Source: Oryzicola mucosus (GTDB lineage: Bacteria; Pseudomonadota; Alphaproteobacteria; Rhizobiales; Rhizobiaceae). From it: 64,000 nucleotides of DNA. Below are positions 26,125-34,667 of the stretch, one piece after another (position 1 is the stretch's first letter; every line of letters starts with the position of its first letter). The stretch is from contig NZ_JACVVX010000012.1 of NCBI RefSeq assembly GCF_014534685.1, forward strand, positions 1-64,000, in the 5' to 3' direction. The position numbers and the translations under genes are program-made. Below the pieces are notes generated by a model. It made no database searches, was not told the DNA's origin, and was given only the letters and a program-made list of their open reading frames with translations.

Positions 26125-26862
26125 TTAGTGGAATGTCCGTCCGCCATCGACGGCGAGACTGATACCGGTGACAAAGGAAGCTTGGTCGGAAATCAGGAAC
26201 ATCACAGCCTGCGCGATCTCCTCAGCCTTCCCCATCCTCTGCAGCGCATAGGTCTTTTTTATCCGATCGTAGAAGGCGTCGTCCCTGTCGAACAGCCCGT
26301 TCAGCATGTTGGTGTCAACTGTGCCAGGGCAGACGGCGTTGATTCGGATGTCCGGCCCCCACTCCGCAGCCATGCTCTTCGTCATCATCAGCACGCCGGC
26401 CTTCGACGTGGCGTAAGCCGTACCGGCTCCAGATGGCAAGATACCGCTGGCGGACGCGATGTTGACGATAGCCGCGGATTTCGACTGCTTCAAATAAGGA
26501 TAAGCCGCCTGGCTAAGAAGAAACGGGCCAGTCAGATTGATGGCGAGCACTTGGTTCCAGCGTTCGAGCGTCACGTCTTCCATTGCTGACACATCGGCAA
26601 TTCCCGCCGCATTGACGAGCCCGTCGAGCCCGCCCAAATCCGAGACGGCCAACGATATTGCCCTGCGAACGGCGGTCTGGTCGGTCTGATCCATGACGAA
26701 GCGGAGACCACGCCCGCCGTCGATTTCGAGTCCCTTCGCGTCACGATCAAAACGCGCAACCTGGGCGCCGTTCGCCTCAAACAATGAAGCGGTCGCCAAT
26801 CCAATGCCCGACGCCGCCCCGGTGACGATAATGCGTCGTCCTGATAGCACTCCGGTTTCCAT
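26125..26862 (-). CDS. short-chain dehydrogenase/reductase (classical SDR)
   Basis: A 245-residue SDR with TGAASGIG at 14-21, NAAG at 86-89, an active-site serine in IASASG and the YATSK pair. Asp39 after beta strand 2 (RFDRD) points to NAD(H). The ATG at 26862 has a perfect AAGGAGG site; upstream codons to 26997 show no family similarity. First gene of the minus-strand unit with ligase and MFS transporter, and divergent from the ABC importer across 275 bases. Confidence 0.87.
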   Translation of the reverse strand: METGVLSGRRIIVTGAASGIGLATASLFEANGAQVARFDRDAKGLEIDGGRGLRFVMDQTDQTAVRRAISLAVSDLGGLDGLVNAAGIADVSAMEDVTLERWNQVLAINLTGPFLLSQAAYPYLKQSKSAAIVNIASASGILPSGAGTAYATSKAGVLMMTKSMAAEWGPDIRINAVCPGTVDTNMLNGLFDRDDAFYDRIKKTYALQRMGKAEEIAQAVMFLISDQASFVTGISLAVDGGRTFH

Positions 26863-27020
26863 TCGTTTCCTCCTTGCCGTTGTTGTCGAGACTCGGCCCT
26901 CGTGACCCTTGAAACGCCCAAGGCCCTTACGCGCTTTGAGAAAACGCAAAATAGCGGGACTACCACCTCTCGTTCGCTGGCTGTTCGACATCCGCATGGT
27001 TGGGGAAGCAAGGAAAGAGA

Positions 27021-27077
27021 ATGACCATCAACACTACGGATGTGATGTCTGGGCTCCAAGCCGCCTCGCCCCGTTGA
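27021..27077 (+). other. possible 18-codon leader ORF upstream of the ABC importer
   Basis: An ATG with AAGGAAAGAG six bases upstream opens an 18-residue frame (MTINTTDV... ending SPR) that stops 60 bases before the receptor gene. It contains no run of regulatory codons and no visible attenuator, so it may be a leader peptide, a gene remnant or chance. Otherwise the divergent region 26863-27137 shows nothing recognisable. Confidence 0.2.
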
Positions 27078-27137
27078 TCATCAGCGAAGCTTACGTTGTG
27101 TTCGCGGCACATTCTTGGTCAGCTTAAGGAGGAGAAC

Positions 27138-28370
27138 ATGGCTAGATCATATAATAGGGCTAATATATTCAATTGGAGCCGTCGCGCTTTGTTGGGTGCT
27201 GTCGCCATAGGCGCATTAGGCATCAGCGGCCCGCTGCTGGCCCAATCAAATGAGCCTATCAAGCTCGGTCTGCTTATTTCACACACCGGGGGTGATGCCA
27301 TCAGCGGCCTTAACGGGAAGGCCGGGGTTACGCTAGCGGTCGACGAAATCAACAAGGCTGGCGGCATACTGGGCCGCCAGGTCGAAATAGTCGCTGCCGA
27401 TGATCAGAGCGACCCGACCGCCGCCGTCAATGAGGCCCGGCGCCTGTCTTCACAAGAGAAAGTCGACTTAGTGTTCGGTCCGCAGTCCAGCCAACGTACA
27501 CTGGCCGTCCTGCCGGTCTTCACCGATGCCAAGATACCGCAGATCTCGACCAGCGGCTCGCTTGAAATTACACCTCAGAAGGGCCCATACAACTTCAGCG
27601 TGCAGGCGAACGCCGACGCGCAAGGCTACCACATGGCCCATTACGTCACCGACGTGCTGAAGGCAAAAACGGCCGCCATTCTGACCGACAACGGCGCACA
27701 GGCCCTCTCCGGTGTGCCTTATATCAAGAAGTACTTAGAAGAAGGCGGCGCCACTGTCACTGGCGTCCAGGAATTCCCGTTCCGCTCAGAAGATAAGACC
27801 GCGCAACTGCTGTCCCTGAAATCCGGTAATCCCGATTCGCTTGTTATCTGGGCCAACACGCCCGAAGATCTCGGTGTCCTGATGAACAATCTGGCCGACA
27901 TCGGGTGGGACGATGTTCCCCTTTCCGGACCGAACGCAACGGTTATGCAAGCGGCCAGCGCAGCTAAGATTGCCGATCCGAACCAGTTCGACAAAGTCGC
28001 AGGTGTCGCCTATGTCGGCTGGACCTATTGCCCCGGCGACGACATGACGAAAAACCCGTTCGTCGAGTTCAAGGAACGCCTCAAGGCTGCCAACCCCAGC
28101 AACTACGACAGCCTTTTGCCAACCATCTCCGGCTACGCCTATGACGGCATCATGGTCATGAAGGCGGCCATGGAAGCGACTGGCGGGACTGATCCCGAAG
28201 AAATCAAGACTTGGATCGAAAACAATGCCGATAAGGTAGCGACAGTTTCCGGGCCGATGAAGGCGTCTGCCGAAAGCCACTTCCTGGCAGGCCGCGAGGT
28301 TCTCACTCCCATCCTGAATCCTCTGGATGTCAACGAGCAGGGCCTGTTCAAACGCGCCGACTGCAAGTGA
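27138..28370 (+). CDS. branched-chain-type ABC transporter substrate-binding protein
   Basis: A 410-residue periplasmic receptor of the LivJ/Peripla_BP_6 type. The N-terminus has SRRALLGA followed by a hydrophobic stretch and an AQS cleavage region, a likely Tat or Sec signal. The mature domain starts EPIKLGLLISHTGG, then GAVTLAVDEIN-like and VEIVAADDQSDPT segments typical of the family. Such receptors bind amino acids, amides, urea or aromatic acids, and in catabolic clusters often aromatic carboxylates. AAGGAGGAGAAC precedes the start. It heads a complete ABC importer operon. The hairpin after its stop fits stabilisation of the abundant receptor message. Confidence 0.9.
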   Translation: MARSYNRANIFNWSRRALLGAVAIGALGISGPLLAQSNEPIKLGLLISHTGGDAISGLNGKAGVTLAVDEINKAGGILGRQVEIVAADDQSDPTAAVNEARRLSSQEKVDLVFGPQSSQRTLAVLPVFTDAKIPQISTSGSLEITPQKGPYNFSVQANADAQGYHMAHYVTDVLKAKTAAILTDNGAQALSGVPYIKKYLEEGGATVTGVQEFPFRSEDKTAQLLSLKSGNPDSLVIWANTPEDLGVLMNNLADIGWDDVPLSGPNATVMQAASAAKIADPNQFDKVAGVAYVGWTYCPGDDMTKNPFVEFKERLKAANPSNYDSLLPTISGYAYDGIMVMKAAMEATGGTDPEEIKTWIENNADKVATVSGPMKASAESHFLAGREVLTPILNPLDVNEQGLFKRADCK

Positions 28371-28393
28371 CATGTAGGTAAAGTTCAACAAGG

Positions 28394-28417
28394 CGGGCCG
28401 GCGAGGAGCCGGTTCGC
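28394..28417 (+). other. intercistronic hairpin after the receptor gene
   Basis: GCGGGCCGGC pairs with GCCGGTTCGC around the loop GAGGA, counting two G-U pairs, in the 69-base gap between receptor and permease genes. There is no following T-run. Such hairpins commonly protect the 3' end of receptor transcripts and lower downstream expression, which suits the needed excess of receptor over permease. Confidence 0.5.
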
Positions 28418-28439
28418 TCTTACCTTTTCGGAGATAACG

Positions 28440-29327
28440 ATGTGGCAGGAATACGCTATCATCCTCATTCGCGGCATCGGCCTCGGATCGGTGTACGCGC
28501 TCATCGCGATGAGCTTTAATATCGTCAAGGTTTCCAGTGGTATCTTGAACTTCGCCCAGGGCAATATGTTCGTCTTGGGAGGAATGCTAGCCTACGCCGC
28601 CGTAGCCTTGTTCGGCCAGCCATCCTTTATCGTGTGGCTCCTACTTATTCCCGTCGCTGCGATAATCATTGCCGTTGTGCTATTGATCCAGGGTTATTTG
28701 ACGCTTCTACCGCTCAGCTACTCTGACGATCAGCAGTCCTGGTTGATCACCACCATGGCCGTCTCGATCATCATCGGCGCAGTACTTCTCTTGGTGCAGG
28801 GCCCCAACGCCCTCATGGTCCGCTCGATTTTCCCCAACGTGCCGTTGTTTGGCATGCGCGTCCCGGCACCCTTCTTGCTTGCCATTGGCCTCGCGGTTTT
28901 CTGGTATGTGGTGTTGCAGTGGTTCCTGTCGAAGACCCTTACTGGACTGGCCATCAGTGCGCTTTGGCAGGATCCGGTAGCTGGACGCGCCGCTGGCCTG
29001 AAAGTGCGTAGGCTGCAGCTGCTTGCTTTCGGCCTCTCGGGCCTGATCATTGGATCCACAGGCTTCGTGGCAGCCCCGATCATCACCATCGCCTCCGATT
29101 CCGCAGTCGCCTATGTTCTGAACGGCTTTGTAGCGCTTGTCATTGGTGGCGTCGCCAGTAACACCGGTGCGCTCATCGCTGGGCCTCTGGTCGGTGTGGC
29201 AGCTATGCTCGCCACCTTCAAGATCGGCGGCGAATTCCAAGGCCTCGTTTCCATGCTGATCCTCGTCGGCATCCTGCTTATCCGCCCAGAAGGCATCTTC
29301 GGAAGCACTGCCGCGAGGCGCGTATGA
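28440..29327 (+). CDS. branched-chain-type ABC transporter permease (LivH-like)
   Basis: A 295-residue membrane protein with about eight hydrophobic segments, beginning IRGIGLGSVYALIAMSFNIV and containing NFAQGNMFVLGGMLAY, the family hallmark. A cytoplasmic EAA-like loop ALWQDPVAGRAAGLKV lies near residue 178. It forms the importer channel together with the fused permease-ATPase that follows, with which it shares an ATGA overlap. Confidence 0.9.
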   Translation: MWQEYAIILIRGIGLGSVYALIAMSFNIVKVSSGILNFAQGNMFVLGGMLAYAAVALFGQPSFIVWLLLIPVAAIIIAVVLLIQGYLTLLPLSYSDDQQSWLITTMAVSIIIGAVLLLVQGPNALMVRSIFPNVPLFGMRVPAPFLLAIGLAVFWYVVLQWFLSKTLTGLAISALWQDPVAGRAAGLKVRRLQLLAFGLSGLIIGSTGFVAAPIITIASDSAVAYVLNGFVALVIGGVASNTGALIAGPLVGVAAMLATFKIGGEFQGLVSMLILVGILLIRPEGIFGSTAARRV

Positions 29328-31129
29328 CGTCCAAGATATCAACAGGTGAACACATGATAGCGGCAAGGCCCTCTACGGCCCGAACCGGCCCTTCAATTCT
29401 CGATCGCTCGGCAAAAATCCAGGTCGTCATCGGAATCGCCATCCTCGTTGTCGCTACCGTCGTTCCCTCCGCGCTCGGACTGAGCTATTGGATCGGCGTG
29501 ATCAACTTGGCGACCATTTACATCGTCGCCAGCGTCTTCATGGGACTTCTTCTCGTCGATGCGGGACAGGTCTCGTTCGGGCACGGCGCGGTCTTCGGCG
29601 CGGCAGCATATGCGGTCGGCGTCGCCTGCGGCATGCACGGATTCTCATTCCCCGTCGGCATCCTTTTCGGAGTCGCGGCCGCGTTAGTCATTGGAATCCT
29701 GTTTGCTTTGCCGGCTCTCCGGGTGCAGTGGTTCTATCTGGGCTTCGTGACGCTCAGCGCCGCTATGGTCTTCCCCCAGATGCTCTTCGCCTTCGATAGC
29801 CTTACCAACGGCCTCAACGGCATTTCTATTCCGTTCACGGCCCTGAATACACCGACGGCGATCGGCCTTTCGATCCTTTCGATCCTGTCCCTCGTTCTAG
29901 GATCCCTCGCGATCCTGACCTCGGCCATCTTTCCGAAAACGAAGCTCGGCAGGCGGATGCGGGTTGCCGCGGCAAGTCCAGAGGCCGCGCAGTCACTTGG
30001 CATCAGCCCTGGCAGGATGCGTTTTACCGCCTTCATGATCGCGTCCTTCGGCACGGGCCTTGCAGGAGTTCTGTATCCGCCGACCGTTGGCTTCGTCAGC
30101 CCCAACGCGTTTCACCTCGACATATCGATCCTGTTCTTCTTCGCAGTCATCGTCGGCGGCAAAGGGCAACCCCTTGGCACCATTGCGGGCATCACGCTGC
30201 TTTACATGCTGCCGAACGTCTTTCTTGCACAACTCGTGGAATACCGCCCGCTGGTCTATGGCCTTGTGGCATTTCTGGTCATGCTGCTGATGCCGAGCGG
30301 CATTATCGGAGGCATCGTGCGCTGGCTGACGCTTCGCCAGAAGCCGCAGGCCATGCCGGCGCTGCAGTTTTCCCAGATCGTCGACGCGACGCAATCGGCC
30401 AAACATCCGGTCGGTGACATTGCCATCGAGATCGAGGGGCTGCGCAAGGTCTTCGGCAACGTCGTCGCCATCAACAATGTATCGATGAACGTGAGACGCG
30501 GCGAGATACATGGCCTAGTTGGTGCTAACGGTTCCGGCAAGACCAGCCTGCTGAACGTCCTGAACGGCTTCACCAACAGCGACGCGGGCTCCGTCAAGGT
30601 CAACGGCAAGGAGATTACCTCCTTAAAGGCGCGGGACGTTGCGCACCTCGGCGTCGGCCGAACATTTCAGACACCGCGCATTCTCGAACAGCTAGGTGCT
30701 TGGGACAATGTGCAGATCGGGCTGGACGCCAAACTTTCACCCAATCCGACGCGCGTTTCACCAGCATTCGTCGACAGCCTGCGTGATACTCTCGGACGCC
30801 TGCGCACAGAATCTATCCCGCACGGGCAGCGTCGCCTGCTGGAGGTGATCCGGGTCATCCTGACCGATGCTGACATTCTGCTCCTCGACGAGCCGGCAGC
30901 TGGCCTTTCCCCAGAGGAGCGAGTCGCCTTCGCCGGACTACTGCGCGACCTGCGCGACAAGCTCGGCCTGACGATCGTCTTTGTCGAACACGATCTCGAT
31001 TTGGTGGCGCGTGTCGCAGACAGGGTCACGGTGCTGGAGAGCGGCGCGGTGATCGCGTCCGGCGATGTCGCCAGCGTTTGGGAGAACCCTCGAGTGAAAC
31101 CTCTTTTCGTCACGGTGCGCCATGCTTGA
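29324..31129 (+). CDS. fused ABC permease-ATPase (LivM-LivG)
   Basis: A 601-residue inner-membrane protein. Residues about 25-345 are a LivM-like permease (DAGQVSFGHGAVFGAAAYAV is the hallmark) and residues about 365-600 are a LivG-like ATPase. In the ATPase part the Walker A GANGSGKT is at 400-407, Walker B ILLLDEPAAGL and the H-loop VEHD are present, but the ABC signature LSxGQ reads IPHGQ. The natural fusion guarantees 1:1 stoichiometry. ATGA overlap with the LivH-like gene; the LivF-like gene starts within its last eight bases. The whole unit imports one small carboxylate or amino-acid-like solute. Confidence 0.9.
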   Translation: MTSKISTGEHMIAARPSTARTGPSILDRSAKIQVVIGIAILVVATVVPSALGLSYWIGVINLATIYIVASVFMGLLLVDAGQVSFGHGAVFGAAAYAVGVACGMHGFSFPVGILFGVAAALVIGILFALPALRVQWFYLGFVTLSAAMVFPQMLFAFDSLTNGLNGISIPFTALNTPTAIGLSILSILSLVLGSLAILTSAIFPKTKLGRRMRVAAASPEAAQSLGISPGRMRFTAFMIASFGTGLAGVLYPPTVGFVSPNAFHLDISILFFFAVIVGGKGQPLGTIAGITLLYMLPNVFLAQLVEYRPLVYGLVAFLVMLLMPSGIIGGIVRWLTLRQKPQAMPALQFSQIVDATQSAKHPVGDIAIEIEGLRKVFGNVVAINNVSMNVRRGEIHGLVGANGSGKTSLLNVLNGFTNSDAGSVKVNGKEITSLKARDVAHLGVGRTFQTPRILEQLGAWDNVQIGLDAKLSPNPTRVSPAFVDSLRDTLGRLRTESIPHGQRRLLEVIRVILTDADILLLDEPAAGLSPEERVAFAGLLRDLRDKLGLTIVFVEHDLDLVARVADRVTVLESGAVIASGDVASVWENPRVKPLFVTVRHA

Positions 31130-31823
31130 AGTTTCTGGCCTTTGTGCAGGTTATGGGCGGCTGCCGGTTCTGCGGGATGTCAGCTTTTCCGCAGCTGAGG
31201 GTGAGATCCTCCTCATTGCCGGCGAAAATGGCGCCGGCAAGACGACACTCCTCCAGACGATCGGCGGACTGATCAAGCCCACAGCCGGAAGCATCCGTTT
31301 CGAGGGCAGAGATGTGACCGGCGCCACCCCGGAGGACTTAGTGCCTCGCGGCCTCCGCCTAGTTCTAGACGGCCACCGTGTCTTTCCGGAACTGTCGGTC
31401 TTCGACAATATACGCCTCGGGGCCGTTGCGTCCAAGACCGGCAAAGTCGCCTTCGACACTGCGGTGGATCAGATTTTCGAGGTCTTTCCGATCCTGAAGC
31501 AGAAGGCGAACGATAAGGCGCGCAGCCTAAGCGGCGGCCAGCAACAGATGCTGACCCTTTCCCAGGCCTTTGTTTCGCAACCCAAGGTCCTCCTGTGCGA
31601 CGAGCCTTCACTCGGCCTTGCGATGGCGCTGATGCCGCCGATCATGAATTTCCTTCGAAGCTGGGCAAAAAGCGGTACGGCGGTCGTCATCGTGGAACAG
31701 CATGTGCAACTGGCATTGGCCGTCGCCGCCCGTGGCCTGCTCATGCAGCGCGGCAGCGTCGTTTTCGACGGCACAGCGGATGAATTCGCAGCCGAAACCG
31801 GCATTATCGCAGCACCTCATTAA
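31122..31823 (+). CDS. branched-chain-type ABC transporter ATPase (LivF-like)
   Basis: A 233-residue cytoplasmic ATPase with Walker A GENGAGKTT near 35, a canonical signature SLSGGQQQ near 132, Walker B VLLCDEPSLGLA near 152 and H-loop VEQHVQLAL. Together with the fused LivG part it forms the ATPase heterodimer that drives import. Its start overlaps the preceding gene. No terminator is seen directly after it. Confidence 0.9.
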   Translation: MLEVSGLCAGYGRLPVLRDVSFSAAEGEILLIAGENGAGKTTLLQTIGGLIKPTAGSIRFEGRDVTGATPEDLVPRGLRLVLDGHRVFPELSVFDNIRLGAVASKTGKVAFDTAVDQIFEVFPILKQKANDKARSLSGGQQQMLTLSQAFVSQPKVLLCDEPSLGLAMALMPPIMNFLRSWAKSGTAVVIVEQHVQLALAVAARGLLMQRGSVVFDGTADEFAAETGIIAAPH

Positions 31824-31865
31824 ACGAGGCGATCCTGGGTAAGATGCTCTCGATCGCCCGTCCAG

Positions 31866-31966
31866 CTGAGGAGAACGCCAGCAATTTCGACCGCCTCGTC
31901 CTGCAGGGCAAGGTCCGCTATGTCGGCTTTGCCATCTGGCTAGTTTGGAGGGTCGGCAAGTCTTTG
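31866..31966 (+). pseudogene. aldo/keto reductase remnant
   Basis: A plus-strand stretch reads FDRLVLQGKVRYVGFAIWLVWRVGK (split across the LVLQGKVRYVGF and WLVWRVGK pieces), which matches the mid-barrel segment of aldo/keto reductases, normally like LVRQGKVRYVGFSNW followed by WxVxKA. No start, active-site Tyr/Lys or C-terminal cofactor segment remains and the frame is lost within 40 codons. The rest of the 31824-32043 gap holds nothing recognisable. Confidence 0.5.
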
Positions 31967-32043
31967 AGGCCGCGGCAGGGACGAAGGTCCGAAAGGCCTC
32001 CGCGATCAAGCCGGAATAAAGCGATCAACATTCGACGACATGA

Positions 32044-32070
32044 AAAAGGGCGCCTTCGAGGAGCCCTTTT
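32044..32070 (-). terminator. rho-independent terminator after the 2-hydroxyacid dehydrogenase
   Basis: On the minus strand AAAAGGGC-T-CCT-CGA-AGG-C-GCCCTTTT forms a strong stem with a three-base loop and ends in a T-run, starting immediately after the gene's stop at 32071. It could also act on plus-strand transcripts arriving from the ABC importer operon. Confidence 0.85.
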
Positions 32071-33015
32071 CTATACCCTCAACGGTCCTAAGGGTCGCTC
32101 CCCTCGCGAGAAACCGTCCGCATTCGCAAGAACAAGAGCACAAAGCCTTTCGGTGGCGGATTGCGTGTTCGTGCCGCCGAGATGCGGCGAGATGATAAGA
32201 TTCGGGACCCGCCAAAAAGGATGGCCATCCGGCAAAGGTTCCGGATCGGTGACGTCAAGCGCTGCGCCGCCGATGTCGCCCTGCTGTAGCCCTGCCGCCA
32301 GTGCCTCCGTATCGACAACCCCTCCCCGCGCCACGTTCACGAGCAGGGCGCCCCGCTTCATCGCGGCCAGTCGGCGAGCGGAAAATAGATGATGCGTCGC
32401 GGGAACGTAGGCAATTGCAATAGCAACGACGTCGGCTGCGGCCACCGCGTTGTCGAGATCGGCAAGTCCGTGAATCTGCGAAAGCCGTGGATCGTCGACC
32501 GGACTACGGTTCACGGCACTGACCCTCATGCCGAAGGCGAGCAGCCGCGTTGCGATCTCACGCCCGATTCCGCCATAGCCGACGATCAGCGCGGCGCCAT
32601 CTTCCAGCGTTGAAAGTCCCCGCGCAATGTGCGGTTGCCACGTCTCCTGACGCTGGGCGGAAAGGATGACTGGCAGGCCTCGCACGAGACCGAGAAGCAG
32701 TGCCACCGCATGTTCCGCGACATTGGGGGACCGGGCGTCGCCGGCGTTCGTCACGACGATGCCAGGGGCCACTCCATGCGTCACAAGGTTTTCGTAACCG
32801 GCCGACAGAAGCTGGATCCAGCCGACGCTTCCGCCGACAAGCACGGCTGCTATCTGCGCATCGTATCGGCTGTTTTCCAGAACGAAACCGGCCGCGCCTT
32901 GCAGCGCGGCCGGCAGATCGATCTTGTCCTTAACGACAACGACATCGTGCCTCTCCGACAACCGCCGAGCGACGATTGCCCCTTCCGCAAGCAGGCTCCA
33001 GACTACGATCTTCAA
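32071..33015 (-). CDS. D-isomer-specific 2-hydroxyacid dehydrogenase
   Basis: A 314-residue cytoplasmic NAD(P)-linked enzyme that interconverts a D-2-hydroxyacid and a 2-ketoacid. The cofactor motif GYGGIG is at 146-151, Asn170-Arg171 after beta strand 2 (VNRS) suggests NADP(H), and the catalytic Arg230 (NVARGG), Glu259 (DPEPLP) and His278 (SPHLGG) are all in place. It lies 26 bases downstream of the Bug receptor on the same strand, so it may process the imported acid, and ends in a strong terminator. Confidence 0.88.
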   Translation of the reverse strand: MKIVVWSLLAEGAIVARRLSERHDVVVVKDKIDLPAALQGAAGFVLENSRYDAQIAAVLVGGSVGWIQLLSAGYENLVTHGVAPGIVVTNAGDARSPNVAEHAVALLLGLVRGLPVILSAQRQETWQPHIARGLSTLEDGAALIVGYGGIGREIATRLLAFGMRVSAVNRSPVDDPRLSQIHGLADLDNAVAAADVVAIAIAYVPATHHLFSARRLAAMKRGALLVNVARGGVVDTEALAAGLQQGDIGGAALDVTDPEPLPDGHPFWRVPNLIISPHLGGTNTQSATERLCALVLANADGFSRGERPLGPLRV

Positions 33016-33041
33016 GACTGTCTTTCCTGCTGTTTGGAGAT

Positions 33042-34016
33042 TTACTCCGGCTTGACGCCCGATGCCTCCACCACAGGCTTCCAGCGACCGACTTCCTCGC
33101 GGATCATCTTGTCCATGTCTGTCGGGCCAAGATAGGCCGCTTCAGCCCCGATCATATGCATCTTCTGGGCATTGGCCGGATCCTTTAATGCAGCTTCCAC
33201 AGCGGCGGAGAATTTGTCGACAATCGCATCCGGCGTGCCTTTCGGTGCCACGATACCGAACCAAGAGGAAACCTCGAAGCCAGGAAGACCGGCTTCGGCC
33301 ACCGTCGGTACGTCCGGAAGTTCCGGCCAGCGCTTGGCGGAACTTACCGCAAGCGCCTTTACGGTCTTCGCCGAAATCTGAGACATCACCGCGCTCAGGT
33401 TCTCAAACGAGATATCCGCCTCGCCGCTCAGGATGCCTTGAACAGCAGGCGCACTGGCTTTGTAGGGTATGTGGTTCATCTCGATGCCTGCTTTTTGCGA
33501 AAAAAGGACCATCGACATGTGTGTCGAAGCCCCGAGGCTGGAGCTTGCATAGTTGATCTTGCCAGGATTTGCCTTCGCATAGGCGATCAGGTTCTGGACA
33601 GAATTAATCGGAAGGTTGCTGTTCGCGTAGAGTACGTTCGGCAGGGTGACCAGTCGCGCGACACCGCGCAGATCCTCGATCGGATTGTATTTCAGGCTCT
33701 TATAGATGTTTGGGGTAATGCCGTGCGTATGAATCGTCGTCAGCATGAAGCTATAGCCATCGGCAGGCTGGCGCGCAGTATATTCGCCTGCGATGTGCCC
33801 ACCGCCGCCCGGCTTGTAATTGACGGCAATGGCCTGCCCAAGCGTTTTCGTGACGCTGTCGGCGATGACACGCCAAACATTGTCTGTGCTGCCGCCGGCC
33901 GCGCCGACCGAGACGAGCTCGATCGGCTTGCTCGGCCAATCCTGTGCCTGAACCTGCGACCCGACAGCGACGACGATACCCGCCGCAATCACTGCTTTCT
34001 GTAGAAGCTTCATCAT
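33042..34016 (-). CDS. Bug-family tripartite tricarboxylate transporter receptor (TctC-like)
   Basis: A 324-residue periplasmic receptor with a signal peptide (hydrophobic AVIAAGIVVAVGS, cleavage after VQA), the mature start QDWPSKPIELVSVGAAGG, the KPGGGGHIAG motif and DGYSFML. It is transcribed divergently from the TctB and TctA genes starting 200 bases away, giving a complete transporter of carboxylates. GAGGAGGAAAATT precedes two tandem ATG codons (34016 and 34013). The 2-hydroxyacid dehydrogenase follows it. Confidence 0.9.
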   Translation of the reverse strand: MMKLLQKAVIAAGIVVAVGSQVQAQDWPSKPIELVSVGAAGGSTDNVWRVIADSVTKTLGQAIAVNYKPGGGGHIAGEYTARQPADGYSFMLTTIHTHGITPNIYKSLKYNPIEDLRGVARLVTLPNVLYANSNLPINSVQNLIAYAKANPGKINYASSSLGASTHMSMVLFSQKAGIEMNHIPYKASAPAVQGILSGEADISFENLSAVMSQISAKTVKALAVSSAKRWPELPDVPTVAEAGLPGFEVSSWFGIVAPKGTPDAIVDKFSAAVEAALKDPANAQKMHMIGAEAAYLGPTDMDKMIREEVGRWKPVVEASGVKPE

Positions 34017-34097
34017 AATTTTCCTCCTCACCCTATGGCTTTCACGAACAGCATGGGCAGCAGTTCGCTCTGTTGGCAATGATCCGCCGCTCCACAT

Positions 34098-34109
34098 TCA
34101 CATATGTGA
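34098..34109. promoter_or_regulatory. candidate operator palindrome TCACATATGTGA
   Basis: A perfect 12-bp palindrome lies in the 201-base divergent region between the TctC-like and TctB-like genes, 82 bases upstream of the former. Such a site could serve both promoters. No regulator gene is adjacent. Confidence 0.35.
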
Positions 34110-34217
34110 CCGACATCCCCGAAGCGCTCCAGACCTCTCGATTTTATTTCGCGACAGGGCCAGAGTGAGCAGGGTCGATCCGCCGCCGATAAAAATAAGT
34201 CATGGGAGGGGCACGCG

Positions 34218-34664
34218 TTGCGATTAAAGAGCTATAGAGATTTCTGGGCAGCAATGCTGTTTGCGGTGATATCGCTGGTCTTTCTGTGGCAAAGCGCAGG
34301 CTTGGCGATGGGAACCGCCGCGCGCATGGGGCCGGCCTACATGCCGCGCATGCTTTGCATCCTGATGCTGATCGTGGCCGCAGTGCTTTTTGTCCGCAGC
34401 CTCCGCACGCGCGACGACGAGGGCGTTGCGTTGAACCTGCGCCCTATGCTGATCATCCCCGCCGCCATGATGGCTTTCGCGCTCGCTCTCTATCCGTTGG
34501 GATTGGTTATAGCAGTGTGTCTCAGCGTGACGATCGCCTCGTTTTCCGACAAGGATTCGCGGCCGGTCGAAGTGTTTTTCACCGCCCTATTCCTTTCGAT
34601 TTTCTCGGTTGCCGTGTTTGCCTACGGTTTGAAGCTGAACCTGCCGCTTTGGCCCGGAGCATAG
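34218..34664 (+). CDS. TctB-family small membrane subunit of tripartite tricarboxylate transporter
   Basis: A 148-residue protein with four hydrophobic helices: about 10-27, 43-58, 72-105 (a pair) and 119-138. The N-terminal RDFWAAMLFAVISLVFLW and MGPAYMPR are typical of TctB. The start is a TTG with GGGAGGGG eight bases upstream; the next ATG at 34254 would delete most of helix 1. It pairs with TctA, which begins three bases after its stop. Confidence 0.85.
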   Translation: MRLKSYRDFWAAMLFAVISLVFLWQSAGLAMGTAARMGPAYMPRMLCILMLIVAAVLFVRSLRTRDDEGVALNLRPMLIIPAAMMAFALALYPLGLVIAVCLSVTIASFSDKDSRPVEVFFTALFLSIFSVAVFAYGLKLNLPLWPGA

Positions 34665-34667
34665 ACG

